A DNA stretch of 64,000 nucleotides from Plantago major (Eukaryota > Streptophyta > Magnoliopsida > Lamiales > Plantaginaceae), in assembly GCA_026545765.1 (NCBI GenBank), contig CM048841.1, positions 97,049,352 to 97,113,351 on the forward strand, given 5' to 3'. The notes under the pieces are model-generated. The model made no database searches. It was not told the DNA's origin and worked only from the letters and a program-made list of their open reading frames with translations. Each line of letters opens with the position of its first letter. The first letter of the stretch is position 1. This document shows, in pieces, positions 48,601-61,087 of the stretch. A program made the position numbers and the translations under genes.

Positions 48601-50281
48601 GCTAACTGTGCTTCAATGCTATCCTTCAAAGGAAGCCCGTACTGGATGGCACCTGAGGTCTCTTTTGCTCTGTCTCTCTTCGTACTTCATAGCGCATTTG
48701 AGATTGCCTTTTGATTTGGTTTCTGATCACACGCTATGATTTCTCCCTCACAGGTTGTCATGAACACAAATGGTTATAGCCTTCCGGTAGATATCTGGAG
48801 CTTAGGTTGCACAGTTCTTGAAATGGCAACTTCAAAACCACCTTGGAGCCAATACGAAGGGGTTCGAACCTCCTCCTTCACGTAAATTTAGCATCAACTT
48901 TTATACTCTTTGGGACTAAAGGAATTGATTTATCTTTTGTCTTATCCAAAAGGTTGCTGCTATATTTAAAATTGGGAACAGTAAAGATCCCCCAGGGATC
49001 CCGGATAACCTATCTGCTGATGCAAAAAGTTTCATACGGCTCTGTTTGCAGAGGGAACCGACTGCAAGGCCCACGGCATCCCAATTGCTTAATCACCCTT
49101 TTGTGAGAAACCAAACTACATTAAGGACCACTAATGTCAATATGACACGAGAAGCATTTCCTCGTACCTTTGATGGAAGCCGCACTCCGGTAATTTACTG
49201 CATTTCTTCATCGATTTATTTTCTTGAATACTTGTCTTTTTTCCTTCACAATGTGCCTTGGAGGATTTTCTAAATTCCTAACAGTAATTGTGTGATGAAT
49301 GACATATCTGTTTTGGACCATGTTCATGCATAGCAACCAGTTCCACTTAGCGGTGGTAGTGTTTCTGTACTCCAGTTAGTGCTTCGCCTAGTGTTTGGAC
49401 TTTGGAACATGGCGCTGGGATTTGGACATTGGGTTTCTGGCCTTGCCAAAAAAAAATACTAGATGTTGAAAAGTGGGGAGAAATCATGTTTTTTATTGGT
49501 AAAATGAGTATACAATATATATATACTAAGAATGTACAAATCACTTTGTTTTGTTTCTTTCGGGGCTTTCTTAGTACTTGAATATTCTGGGCTTCAAGAT
49601 TGGAATAGTGATAGTTATACACCTCAGTGCTTGAATACATGCATGTCCAGAACCTATAATCCTTTCAATTTTCTTTTTCTGTCTTTCAACATCAATATTG
49701 GATATACGACCTGGATTGTCCCAGTCTTATTCCTAGAATTTGCCTGAGTGCATGCTTTATGCCATTTCGCTCAACATTGACATTTTATCTCTTGGCAGAC
49801 TGCTTCGGAGATGTACTCTGGCAGAACAAGCAGTCCTTTTGATAGAGAGGAGGCTTCAAGATTAACATTGCCGAGGACATTACTGAAAGCTAGGTACTTA
49901 ACATACCCACTTAAACCCCACATCTTAGATTTTGGCTATGGCTCATTGCTTGAGCACAACTAATGCAAATCAAGTAGCTGACGAGGATACTTCGCGTGTT
50001 ATATTTGTAGGGATAATTCAAGAACAATAGCATCATTGCCGGTGTCTCCATCCTCAAGTCCATTACGACAAGATGGAGGAGTTTACAGAAACTACTTTCT
50101 TTCTCCACCACATCCATCTTATACTTCCATCGGACAAAACAACCAATATTATAGTACTAGTAATCACTCATCAGTGTCCCCATCAAGGCCAAGCCCAAGA
50201 AGCACACTCGATCCATGGCTTGATATCCCACAACTCAGACCTCAAGCGCTTGTCAGATCACCTGCAAAAATCCTCCCATAA
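45668..50281 (+). CDS. MAPKKK3: MAP kinase kinase kinase, MAPKKK3 / MAP3K-alpha type (MEKK subfamily)
   Basis: Ser/Thr kinase at the top of a MAPK cascade (phosphorylates MAPKKs); Arabidopsis relatives act in immunity and development. Eleven exons: 45668-46029, 46310-46624, 46803-46890, 47014-47076, 47197-47357, 47439-47514, 48598-48657, 48754-48861, 48953-49189, 49799-49893, 50011-50281; in frame, 611 residues, all GT-AG. The N-terminal Ser-rich region includes MPAWWDK and GHPLPRP, characteristic of this member. Kinase domain about 206-462: glycine loop GRGTFG (213-218), lysine 235 (CAIKEVK), HRDIKGAN (catalytic D331), DFG (349-351), GSPYWMAPE. The C-terminal tail has SPSSSPLR and FLSPPHPSY, as in MAPKKK3. 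Intron 6 is longest (1.08 kb). The ortholog call rests on recalled similarity. Confidence 0.93.
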
Positions 50282-50890
50282 AATCCCAAAAACATGGTCA
50301 ATATTTCTGCTACAAAGATACATTCTTTCCTCCAACGGAAAGGTGATGCGCAATGCTATGAGCAAAATTGACACACAAAAGAATTCGTAGAACAGTGTCG
50401 GATTAAAGCTACAGGAAATAACGAAATAGAGGTAAAGAAGTTGATGTTTACTGGTGGAGTTTGTAAATAGAGAAAAACCATAAATGTATGCTCGAACGAT
50501 TTCTTAGACAGTCTTTGAATAAATGGGTGTTTCCTGAAAATCATTTCAGCAAGAGCTTGCAACCTTTCTTTATGCTTGTTATCCTGCTTCAGATTGAGTT
50601 CATGTATCTATAATTAAGGGTCTTAAGACCTGAGCTTGCAGAGTCTGAAGAAATGTTATGAAGGATTCCTACAGTCCTAGATCAAATATAACATTTTCTT
50701 TTGGACGCGGAGATTAAAGTATAAGGTGAAAAAAAGGTATGTATAAGTTGGATTTGTACAAGTGGTCCCAAATGAGCAAGTGCAGATGCATGTAAGATTT
50801 TATCAAATTCTATGTAAGATGACGTTTATACATGGAATATGTGACATTTATTCTATCCATACGGATTCACTTAAAATTTTTGGCAGTGTG
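50282..50890 (+). other. MAPKKK 3' UTR and flank
   Basis: AT-rich 3' UTR; no gene or repeat recognised. Confidence 0.5.
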
Positions 50891-50894
50891 TTAT

Positions 50895-51018
50895 TTTCAG
50901 CTGACAAAAGCTTAGATCAGATATTCTCAAGTGACAGATAAACAGTTTCTAAATTCGAACTGAAATTAGGCACACATTTGGAAAGTGGAAAAGTACACGT
51001 AACATTAGAGCATTATTG
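50895..51018. repeat. Duplicate of the DNA downstream of XTH (copy 1, distal part)
   Basis: Shares GCTGACAAAAGCTT, CAGATAAACAGTTTCTAAAT and ACATTAGAGCATTATTGGA with 60882-61008. The duplicated segment continues at 52985. About 2 kb containing a hAT element lies between the two parts here. Confidence 0.8.
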
Positions 51019-51194
51019 GAGCCATTTTTCTATGGGTCAGTTTCAGTTGTATAAATGGTGAAACTTTAAATATGGCAACACGACTTTTGTGTACAACTGT
51101 ACAATATGGTGAACCCGGTATTTGAAAACAAGTGCGTTTTCTAGATGGAATAGCCGGTTTGACATCATCATGACATAAAATATGTATGTATACG

Positions 51195-52230
51195 CAGTGG
51201 CGAATCCAGGACTAATTTTCACTGAGGTCTAAATATAACTATCAATTTCTAAAAAACATTCAAACAAAAAAAATGATATTATTAAATACACATTACTAGA
51301 AGAGAAAAAAAAATAATATAACCCAAAATTACATATAGTTCTATAAAATATATTGTTTGAAAATTACTTTCTAATCAATGTTTTCATACGACGCGATCTC
51401 ATGCGATCTTAAGTCGTTGTGCAAGGAATTAGTACATACTCACTTCGTCCCAAATAAGTTATCCAATATTGGCCATTTTAGGTGTTCCATTGGAGTTGTC
51501 TACTTTATTTTTTTCGCAATTTTGTGAAATATTATACTATAATTTTATATTCTTCACTGATAATGTAATTCAATCAAAGTGTTGTAACTTATAATTCTAA
51601 AATTTTATATCATCCACTAACGCCACATACACGTAATATATGCTCCTTCCGTTCCGAATTCAACTTCCCGCATTCCAGTTTGGGACGTCCCAATAACTTT
51701 TCATCATTTAAATTGAAATCTATCAGCTGCTTTATTCACTTCCTCTCATACTTTATTTTTTCCCTACTTCATTTAATATCTTTTCTACTTTTTAACTATC
51801 CTTCCTACTTTATTCACTATTTTCTTAAAACTTTTGATTGGGCTCGTGGAAAGTTGAATTTGGGACGGAGGGGGTATAATGTTATAATTATAATCTCCTT
51901 ATTTTACGTGTCGAAGTGATTTCTATTATACTCAACAACTATATATATATATATATCATGAAATCACAAATTAAAGAAAGAAACAAAAAAACTTGAAAAG
52001 AAAAAAAAAACATGAATGTATGTTAGTAGGAGTACCAGTAATTCCACCGTTCCTTGGTCAATCAATGAATCACATATTCACAATACTTTATTCATTCTAT
52101 TAAATGGTTTTGTGGGTAAAATATCAAGTATAAATTAGACTTAAAGATAAATAATTACTCCTATATTCCTATATACCATAGTAGTTGGAAAAAATTGAGT
52201 GGCACTGAACCACACCTCCCTTCGCCACTG
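51195..52230. mobile_element. hAT-type non-autonomous element, 1036 bp
   Basis: Inverted termini CAGTGGCGAATCCAGG / complement CAGTGGCGAAGGGAGG, flanked by a perfect 8-bp duplication TGTATACG at 51187-51194 and 52231-52238. The interior is AT-rich, without transposase, and contains a Stowaway MITE. Confidence 0.88.
51641..51876. mobile_element. Stowaway-type MITE inside the hAT element
   Basis: Ends CTCCTTCCGTTCC and GGGACGGAGGGGG, inverted and with a TA-type context, plus the TACTTTATTCA interior repeats. Confidence 0.8.
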
Positions 52231-52238
52231 TGTATACG

Positions 52239-52984
52239 CACAAACATCAGATGTGTAGAGCACTGTAAGGTTGATCATAGCACTGTATGTCTAAACATGT
52301 AAGGTTGATCATGAGAGATAGTATCTCACATACGCTACTTAAAATGATGATACTTTATGTCATGATACCAGCTATAGCAATCCCGATTTTATACCTAGTA
52401 TGGTTACAATAATACATGTCTTACGGGTTGGTGTTATATGTAGGTCAAACCACATCTCCCCTTAAGATTAAATTGTCATTTTTATGCTTATGGGTTTATG
52501 AAAATTTCTCCCAAGGTAAAATCACTATCTGAGATGACAAGGTAGCACTCAAATTATTGAATATGCCGAGATATGGTACAATGCAAGAGAGCAGAGAGTA
52601 ATAGAGATAATTGAGAATGTGTTTGAATGTGTGTCGAAGTGAATTCCATTAATTTATTTTATACTTGTCGAGTATTTCCATGAAATTGTGCTAAACCATT
52701 TAGAAAGATAATCTCGAAGTTGTACACAACATCCAAATGAATACACACACTTTCCTTTTTCGGTTTATCACTGATATCCGCTGCATGTGAATCAGTCGAG
52801 CACTGTCGGACTCTTAGGGTCAAACATGTCTGATTCACCTAATAGCTTCGTAAGCTCCATTTTTCAACTAAAATTCCGAGATACCACAAGACTTAGGAAC
52901 GTAATGCAAAATTAAGTATGAAATGTTGACACTTTTATTTCATGGATTTATAAAACTACAAATTGTATAGTAAGGAATGGAAAA
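52239..52984. other. Intergenic DNA, nothing recognised
   Basis: No gene, MITE termini or repeats were identified. It separates the two halves of the duplicated XTH downstream block. Confidence 0.5.
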
Positions 52985-53284
52985 GACACAAACTTCATAC
53001 AAATCAAAGAATATGGATCCCAACATTTCTTATACAGAAGGCACATTTGGTTCATTAATTTGCACTTGTGTTGATTGCACACTCTGCAGGGAAGAAACTC
53101 TGAGGAAATCCCCTAGCATCGGTGCAATAATCGTAGATCATGTAATTCCGAGCCCAGTTCATCCTCTCTTGGCTCGGGCTGTTCAGTTCCTCGTTCAGCC
53201 ATGCACTGTCGGATCCTGATGATTGCGATTGACAAGAAGACAAGCCTGGCGAAGAAGACCATACGCAGGCATTGTCATCGTCGA
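52985..53284 (-). pseudogene. Truncated XTH fragment (3' end of last exon plus downstream flank)
   Basis: Minus strand from 53284 encodes about 76 C-terminal residues matching the last exon of the XTH gene at 61088-62202: [38 protein letters not shown], with the same stop codon (53055-53057). Small indels differ (one residue lost after NWAR; FPQSFFPAEC against FPQGFPAEC), still in frame. Everything upstream (catalytic and first exons) is missing, and homology stops abruptly at 53284. So it is a partial duplicate, not a gene. Confidence 0.88.
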
Positions 53285-53698
53285 ATTTTCAAGTTAACGA
53301 ACTAGTGCGAGTTTTATTTTCCTTAGTTCGTATTTTAAAAATCAGGGCGCTACATAAAGTCTCGAGGCGGTCAGGTCGGGTTTATTTAGGCAAATTTTAT
53401 ATTTTTATAATTTAAGTTGGTCGAAATTTCAAGTTAACCACCAGTCAAGAACAGATAAGGCGGTCGGGTCGGAAATTCCTGGTTGTGACTTGTGAATGAT
53501 AAAAGCCCATTCCTGGGCTTACAATACGATTGTATTCGACGAAGCGAAACTCGCAGCTGCACAATGAAGTTGGTCGACCTGCCTAGATCCATGAACGGTT
53601 AGATTTTACTTCCCTATGCCATTATATTTCGTTTCTTTGCTCAATTCTAACTCGAATATACATACTGTGGTATATGTTAGGGTTACGATATTTGATTG

Positions 53699-53739
<41 letters not shown>

Positions 53740-54179
53740 CTTTTGTCTTCCTTCTTTATTACATTAAGATACAAACTTTTGCGAGAAACCGTCTGTCGGA
53801 GAGATCACATCAACATTACATATTTACTTACAAACATCATACCTCATATCATGTGTATATACATTCCTAAACATGTGATGTTTAATGTTTGTATCTTTAT
53901 AACAAAATATGTGTAATGTTGATTTGATCTCTCACGAAAGTTTGTTTTGGAATATACTATCGTATACTATGTTGTTGGGTTACAAAAATTTGATTGGGTG
54001 ATTATGCTTTTTGTTTTCATTTTAACTTTGCTACTACTTATTTTCCCTGTTTGTCTTGCTTTCGATCTTCCAATATTTCCTTAACACTGAGCTAGCTTTT
54101 TATTTGCATAATAATCCACTATATATGTTGTCATCATACTCTACAACTGCATAATATTATCATCGGTTTCTGCAGCTTC
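53285..54179. other. Region between XTH fragment and cystatin-like pseudogene
   Basis: Contains an (ATT)n microsatellite at 53699-53738. An open stretch ATGAAGTTGGTCGACC at about 53564 ending at AACG/GTTAGA could be a first coding exon of the downstream pseudogene, followed by a 570-bp intron. No other gene is seen. Confidence 0.4.
53699..53738. repeat. (ATT)n microsatellite
   Basis: About 13 uninterrupted TTA/ATT units. Confidence 0.95.
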
Positions 54180-54314
54180 ACTACCAAGTTATGGGAACTC
54201 CAGCTCCTCATCAGGTGTCACAACTAAGCATCAACTCATTCAGAAGCCGGATCCTATGTTAGTACGTAGATACGGATGAGGATGAGTTATCATCAATTAG
54301 CTCAGATCTCTATG

Positions 54315-54864
54315 TGTTAAGTATTCAATCACAAACGCACAACCGATCAACTAACAAACAATAACCAATACTCAAACACACACAAAGAACACAGAGAATT
54401 TTACGTGGTTCGATTGAATTTCTTCAATCTACATCCACGGAGAATCAACAATTTTATTACTCTTTGAGTATCTCAACTACAAGTTTGTTACAGAGAATTG
54501 AAATGAATTACAGCCTGAATTCGATATACAAAACTCACAACAACAGCTCAAATAACCGCTCTCAATCACAGAGAAACGAAAAACCAAAATCTGATAGTGG
54601 GAATTGATCTAACTACACAGCAAAGTTCTTCTGCTCTGTTTTATACTGATGAAGACGATGAATAACGGCCCAAGAAGCAGGAACCATCCGATCATAACAA
54701 TCATCCTTCAATCCAACGGATGATACAAAAACGCATAACCACTTAACGTGTAAAACACGTTTCTTCTGTTTCTTCTGCCGCCTTAAACATAAAACAACTT
54801 CAGCAAATAACAAAACAATCCCTGAACTTCTGAAACTATTCGAAACAACCCCAAAACATTCACA
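54315..54864 (-). repeat. Copia LTR (3' LTR in element sense)
   Basis: 550 bp, nearly identical to 59254-59803. Confidence 0.95.
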
Positions 54865-54975
54865 GATCTCCACCTTGTTGAGAATAACCTTCAGAAGCAA
54901 CAACACATCTCATTTTCTCTTATTTACCACCATCTAATCACCTGGCAGTGGCATCAGAACTCTGTACTTCGATCT

Positions 54976-57900
54976 TCAATTATTTCCAATCCCAACTAAA
55001 CTCAAACAATGATTGAATTTAGCTGGAATCAGTGACTTTGTCATCATATCTGCTGCATTGTCAACAGTTGAGACCTTTGCTATCTTTACTTCATCTTTCT
55101 CTATGATATCTCTGACAAAATGCAACCTTACATCAATGTGCTTGGACCTTTCATGAAACATTTCATGTTTTGACAAATATATAGCACTCTGACTATCACT
55201 CAAGATAGTAACAGCTCCTTGCTTTAATCCAAACTCATTTATAATACCTTTCAACCATAGTGCTTCTTTCACAGCTTCAGTAATAGCCATGTATTCTGAT
55301 TCAGTTGTTGACAAAGCAACCACATTCTGTAAGTTTGATTTCCAACTAATAGCTGATCCAAACAAAGAGAAGATATACCCTGACTGAGATCTTCTATTAT
55401 CAAGATTGGCAGCATAATCTGCATCAACATAGCCCAGTATAGGATCAGCTGTAAGCCACTTCTTATCTCTGCAGAACTTAATTCCACTTTCTAGAGATCC
55501 CTTAAGATATCTCAGTATACACTTATTGCATCCCAATGGTATTCTCCAGGATTGAACATATATCTACTGGTAACACTGATTGCATAAGCAACATCTGGCC
55601 TGCTGCATACCATTGCATACATAATGCTTCCAATAGCATTTGCATAAGGGATTTTACTCATATGCTCCACACCTTTCAGTGTTTGAGGCTATTTTCGGTG
55701 AGAGCACGAAATCTCGAAATAAAGGAATGCTACTTGATTTGCATTCATGCATATGAAACCTCTGCAAAACCTTCTTTAAGTAATCACCTTGATTCAACTT
55801 AAGTGTACCAGTTTTTCTATCTCTGAGGATATCCATACCAAGGATTCTTCTTGCATTTCCCAAATCTTTCATTTCAAATCTATTGCTCAGTTGCTGCTTT
55901 ACTTGCTGTAGCTCTTCAACACTGCTGCTGGCAATCAACATGTCATCTACATATAAAAGTAGATATGTAATGACATGAGCTTCCTCTTTCTTTAGATAGA
56001 CACAGCTGTCAAAACTTGATTTTATAAAACCAATTTCTTCCATATAATCACTGAATTTTCTGTACCATTGCCTAGGACTTTGCTTAAGTCCATATAGGGA
56101 TTTCTTCAACAGGCATACCTTATTTTCATTCTCAGGTAGAATAAATCCCTCAGGCTGAGCCATATAAATGGTTTCTTCCAGATCACCATGCAGAAAAGCT
56201 GTTTTAACGTCTAATTGATGTAGCTCCAAATCAAATTGAGTTACTATACTCAGTAACAGCCTTATTGAGGTATGTTTGACCACTGGTGAGAATATATCAT
56301 TGTAATCTATGCCCTCTTTCTGAGTGAAGCCTCTAGCCACCAATCTAGCCTTATATCTCACTTGTTCTGTGGTATTCACCTCAATTTTCCTCTTATATAT
56401 CCATTTACAGCTCACTATTCTCTTGTTTGCTGGTTTATCAACTAATTCCCAAGTCTTGTTCTTCTCAAGAGATAGTAACTCCTCCTGCATAGCAATCAAC
56501 CATTCTTGCTTCTGAGCACATGTACTAGCTTCTTTAAAATCTTGAGGCTCTTGATATTCAATGTCATGACATGTGCTTAGAGAGAAAGCTACCATGTTAC
56601 TGAAACCATACATATTTGTTGCCTTGTGCTGTCTCTTCTCTCTATCTCTGGTCAACTGAAAATTTCTTATTTCATCAGTGACCACAGGAACTACCTTCCT
56701 TCTTGAGTGGTTTCTATTTACTTCTGCAGGTTGAGAAACTTCAGTTGCTTGTTGCTGTGTTGCAGAAGCACTAGCTGTGTTGTTTGGACTCTGTGGTGCA
56801 TTGTTCATAACTGGTGATCTCAGGGATGTGCTACCTATCACAGGTGAACTCTGAGTTGAATCATTACCAGTTGAGTTTACTGGCAATTCTGTACCACTGA
56901 AATCTTGAGGTATATGAGAGTCACTAACAACTTCATGATTTTCCCTTGTTTGCTCATTAAGTCTCATGAGCTCCACCTCAATCTCAGAATCCTTGAAGCT
57001 ATGCATATCAGTAGTGAGATGTTGATCTTTATTCTTGTAAGGAAACACAGACTCCTCAAACATTACATCTCTGCTAATTATAACTTTCTGAGACTTCTTC
57101 TCAATACACCACAACTTGTACCCTTTCACACCTTTAGGATAGCCAATAAAGATGCATTTCAGTGCCCTCGGGTCAAGCTTGTCCTGTCTGACATGCACAT
57201 ATGCCAGGCAACCAAAAACTCTCAGGTGTGAGTAATCCTTTAAACCACCATACCACAGCTCATCTGGTGTTTTCATTTGAATAGCTGATGAAGGGGTTTT
57301 ATTAACTAGATAACAAACTGTGGAAACAGCTTCTCCCCAAAATGACTTTGGTACACCAGATTGAAACATTATGCACCTTGTTCTTTCCAAAAGTGTTCTA
57401 TTCATCCTTTCAACAAGGCCATTTTGCTGTGGTGTGCCTAGTGTGGTTCTGTGCCTCTTTATGCCTTTCTCACTGCAAAAATTGTTGAAATCTCTTGATA
57501 GAAACTCTAGGCCATTATCAGTCCTCAGTATTTTGACTTTAAGATTCTTCTCATTCTCAACTTCTGCACACCACTCCTTAAACTTAGAGAATGCATCACT
57601 TTTGTGTTTCAGCACATATAACCACACTCTCCTTGTATAGTCATCTATAAGAGACATGAAATATCTTCCACCACCATTAGTTTGAACTGTAGCAGGTCCC
57701 CATAAATCTGAATGGATATATTCAAGGGGTGCTTGACTTATATGACTACCAGTTTGAAAGGGGTGTCTCTTAGCTTTACTCAGAATGCATTTCTCACAGG
57801 GCTTAAGCTTATCAACTTTACTGGTGTCAAATACTTGTTTCTTGTGTAATTCAAGCAGACCTTTCTCACTAACATGAGCCATTATCTTATGCCACAATTC

Positions 57901-59177
57901 AGTGTCATCCACACTAGCTACATGTACATCACTTGTGATCACTTTACACTTCATGTAGTAGAGTTTATTTCTCCTAACACCACTCATGACAGCAGATGCA
58001 TTTTTATTGAACACTGTAAGCATGTCCTTTTCAGAGCTAAACTTGAAACCTTTGCTCTCTAAAGTGCCAAGAGAAATTAAATTTCTTCTGAGTTCAGGTA
58101 TATACCTGACATCTGTGAGTAACTTCACAGAATTATCACTCATCTGCAGCTTAATGTCACCTGTTCCTTGTATGCTGCAAATCATGTCATTTCCCAGCAT
58201 TACAGTGCCTCCATAGCTGGCATCTAATCTTGAGAACCATTCCTTATATGGACAAATGTGGAAGGAACATCCAGAGTCCAGAATCCACTCATCATTAGCT
58301 TGTTCATCAGTGATATTGAGCACCTCTCCATCAAACACTGCATTACTTGTATATTCATGTATAGAGTTGTTTCCTTGATTGTTGAGCTTCTGTTTCTTTA
58401 ACAAGAAATAATTCTTCTTAAGATGGCCTTGTTTCTTGCAGTGATGACAAATTCTTGTCTCTCTATTCACATTTGCAGCAGGAGCAGGGGCTCTATTCCT
58501 CACATCCTTGTTAAATTTATTTTTCTGAAATTGTTGTTGAGGCTTCGACTTGTGGAAGTTGCTCCTAATCATTAGACCCTCACCAGATGCACTTCCACCA
58601 TTTGCTTGACTTCTTTGCATTTCCTTTTGCCTTATCAGACATTGAACTTCTTCCAATGTCAGTTTCTTTTGACCTGTAAAGGCTATAGCATCTCTAATAC
58701 TCTCATATGACTTAGGAAGAGAGTTTAGTAGAATTATAGCCTTGTCTTCATCAGGTAGTGGAGTTTCTTCAATATTATCCAGATCATTCAAGGTTTTGTT
58801 GAATGACGCAAGCTGCTCAAGAATGCTCCGATCTTCATTCATCTTATAAGAGTACAGTTGAGATTTCATATATAATCTTCTTGCCAATGATCGTGTCTGA
58901 TACAACGAATCAAGCTTCTCCCAAACTGCTAGAGCTGTTTTCTCCTTGGCAACTTCTCGTAGTTGCTCATCTCCTAGACTCAGTAGGATCGTACTTCTGG
59001 CTTTGGCTGACAGAGTTTTATACTCCAAATCGGTAAAAGTCGCCGGAAGTTCACTTTGAGGCAAAAGTGCCTTCTCTACACCTTGTCAGTATGTGATGTC
59101 GATTCCATCTTGACCTGCCATAGAGCAAAATCATTCGTACCAACAAACTTGTCGATATCAAACTTCGCAGAGCCCAT
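54976..59177 (-). pseudogene. Copia gag-pol polyprotein, frame-broken
   Basis: Encodes the retrotransposon structural and replication proteins. The gag start is at about 59177 (MGSAKFDIDK), and the frame breaks near 59090. A long open frame, 59064-55654 (1136 codons), carries gag, a zinc knuckle, protease (LDSGCSFHIC), integrase (HSDLWGP, RTDNGLEF, GTPQQNGLVERMNR) and reverse transcriptase (QLDVKTAFLHGDLEE, YVDDM). The last zinc-knuckle cysteine appears to be tyrosine (CHHCKKQGHLKKNY). Two further frame changes lie between about 55680 and 55536. The RNase H part (GYVDADYAAN, STTESEYMA) is at 55536-54976. As it stands the element cannot make an intact polyprotein. Confidence 0.93.
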
Positions 59178-59253
59178 AGTTGATCTTCACACGGCGATGA
59201 AACAATCGAATACTCCTCCGATCACCTCCGATTTTCCCACAGACGGCGCCACT

Positions 59254-59803
59254 TGTTAAGTATTCAATCACAAACGCACAACCAATCAACTAACAAACAA
59301 TAACCAATACTCAAACACACACAAAGAACACAGAGAATTTTACGTGGTTCGATTGAATTTCTTCAATCTACATCCACGGAGAATCAACAATTTTATTACT
59401 CTTTGAGTATCTCAACTACAAGCTTGTTACAGAGAATTGAAATGAATTACAGCCTGAATTCGATATACAAAACTCACAACAACAGCTCAAATAACCGCTC
59501 TCAATCACAGAGAAACGAAAAACCAAAATCTGATAGTGGGAATTGATCTAACTACACAGCAAAGTTCTTCTGCTCTGTTTTATACTGATGAAGACGATGA
59601 ATAACGGCCCAAGAAGCAGGAACCATCCGATCATAACAATCATCCTTCAATCCAACGGATGATACAAAAACGCAAAACCACTTAACGTGTAAAACACGTT
59701 TCTTCTGTTTCTTCTGCCGCCTTAAACATAAAACAACTTCAGCAAATAACAAAACAATCACTGAACTTCTGAAACTATTCGAAACAACCCCAAAACATTC
59801 ACA
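59254..59803 (-). repeat. Copia LTR (5' LTR in element sense)
   Basis: 550-bp partner of 54315-54864; the primer binding site lies just inside it. Confidence 0.95.
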
Positions 59804-60876
59804 CTATGTTACTCCTCAGACGAGGATTTGCTATAATCGTCGCCGAGTGTGTTATCCCAAGTTAAATCCAGAGGTTTAGGAAGCTCTGGACAAGTATATG
59901 AAGCAGGTGGATGAGAGCGAGGTACGTACTATTTATCTTTCTCTACGAATTAATCTTAAACTACAAATGTAAAATGTTCAGTTAACTTGAGTCTTACTTC
60001 CTCCGTCTCCAAGGCATGCGAGCGCCTCTCAAAATCCGTTGAACCATTGCTTATTTGTTACACATTGGGATTTTACTGAACTCTGATTGCATGATTTTGT
60101 AGGGATTTGATATTATTGACTTCCCTAAGAATGTCAATATCAGACTTGGTCTGCCTGAATATGAATGCCTATATTGGTTAGAAGTAATTGAGATTATAAT
60201 GTTACTTTGTCTTTTGGCAGCACACAGAGTACCAAGTTGTGGAGATTGTGAAGGTGAATGAAGATGATGTTGGACCATATGAAATTCGTTATATCACCTT
60301 TGTTGCTGCTCCGAATGGTGATAAGTCTCTGGCCAAGACCTTTCAAGCTGAGGTGGGATATGATAGTCTCGAACGCGACCGTGAAATAGAAATTAATCTT
60401 TGCAGGCTTGAGAAGGAACGTGATTCTGGTATCTAACTTATTCTGTTGTGTGTTATGTTATGAAAGCCAGATTCCTAGGCTGTAACATTGAGGTATAAAA
60501 TTAACATTGAGGAAAGAGATTCCTGGGCTGTAATATTGTTGACATCTAAACCATGATATGAGCTTGTGGAGTCTTAAGAAATGTTCTAAATTACTCCCGT
60601 TGTACTAGATCAAATGTGACATTTCGTTCTGAAAAAAACCCAACTCGAATTGGCTAAATCGCAAAGAACTCTACAGTCAACACAACGAACCAAGGAGCTG
60701 GAATTTGACGAGCGACCAAGGAACGTCAATTTGGATAAGAAGTAAACAAATGCATCAAAATTGGGTGTGCCAACTAAGAATATAAAAAACGGAAGTGTTA
60801 CAACTTAAAATATCATTTTCGAATTTTTACTATTTGTACAAATTCATTTCTTGCACTTGAAATTTTGATAAGTGTT

Positions 60877-61087
60877 ATTTTCGGCTGACAAAAGCTTTTA
60901 GGCCAAGTCATCAGGTGTTCCCAAGTGGCAGATAAACAGTTTCTAAATTCGAACTGAAATTAGGCACAAATTTCAAAAGTACATGTAACATTAGAGCATT
61001 ATTGGATTTGGAGCTAATACACAAACTTCATACAAATCAAAGAATATGGATCCTAACATTTCTTATACAGAAGGCACATTTGGTTCT
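60877..61087. repeat. Duplicated block downstream of XTH (copy 2, uninterrupted)
   Basis: Homologous to 50895-51018 and, further on, to 52985-53054. Here the two parts are contiguous, and continue into the XTH last exon. Confidence 0.8.

Larger units (their letters stand above)
54315..59803 (-). mobile_element. Ty1/copia LTR retrotransposon, 5.5 kb, recent insertion
   Basis: Two 550-bp LTRs (54315-54864 and 59254-59803) with TGTTAAG...TTCACA ends and a 5-bp duplication CTATG (54310-54314, 59804-59808). The LTRs differ at about four positions by eye, so insertion is recent. The primer binding site (minus sense, next to the right LTR) includes TGGCGCCGTCTGTGGG; a polypurine tract AAGGTGGAGA precedes the left LTR. 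Domain order gag-protease-integrase-RT-RNaseH is that of copia. The coding sequence has several frame breaks. Confidence 0.96.
54180..60436 (+). pseudogene. Cystatin-like (monellin/cystatin fold) family gene, broken by a copia insertion
   Basis: Exon pieces lie on both sides of the copia element: 54180-54314, then 59809-59921, 60103-60183 and 60221-60436. The last two read GFDIIDFPKNVNIRLGLPEY and, after an intron, EYQVVEIVKVNEDDVGPYEI, RYITFVAAPNGDK and KTFQAEVG. This resembles plant proteins with a Y-x-x-V-K-V / Y-Y-I-T-F-x-A pattern and a cystatin-like fold; function is poorly known. Breaks: copia inserted inside an exon at 54315; an apparent frameshift near 54265; an in-frame TAG at 59877-59879 just before EALDKYMKQVDESE. 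Splice sites at 59921, 60103, 60183 and 60221 are otherwise good. The family assignment is moderate. Confidence 0.6.
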
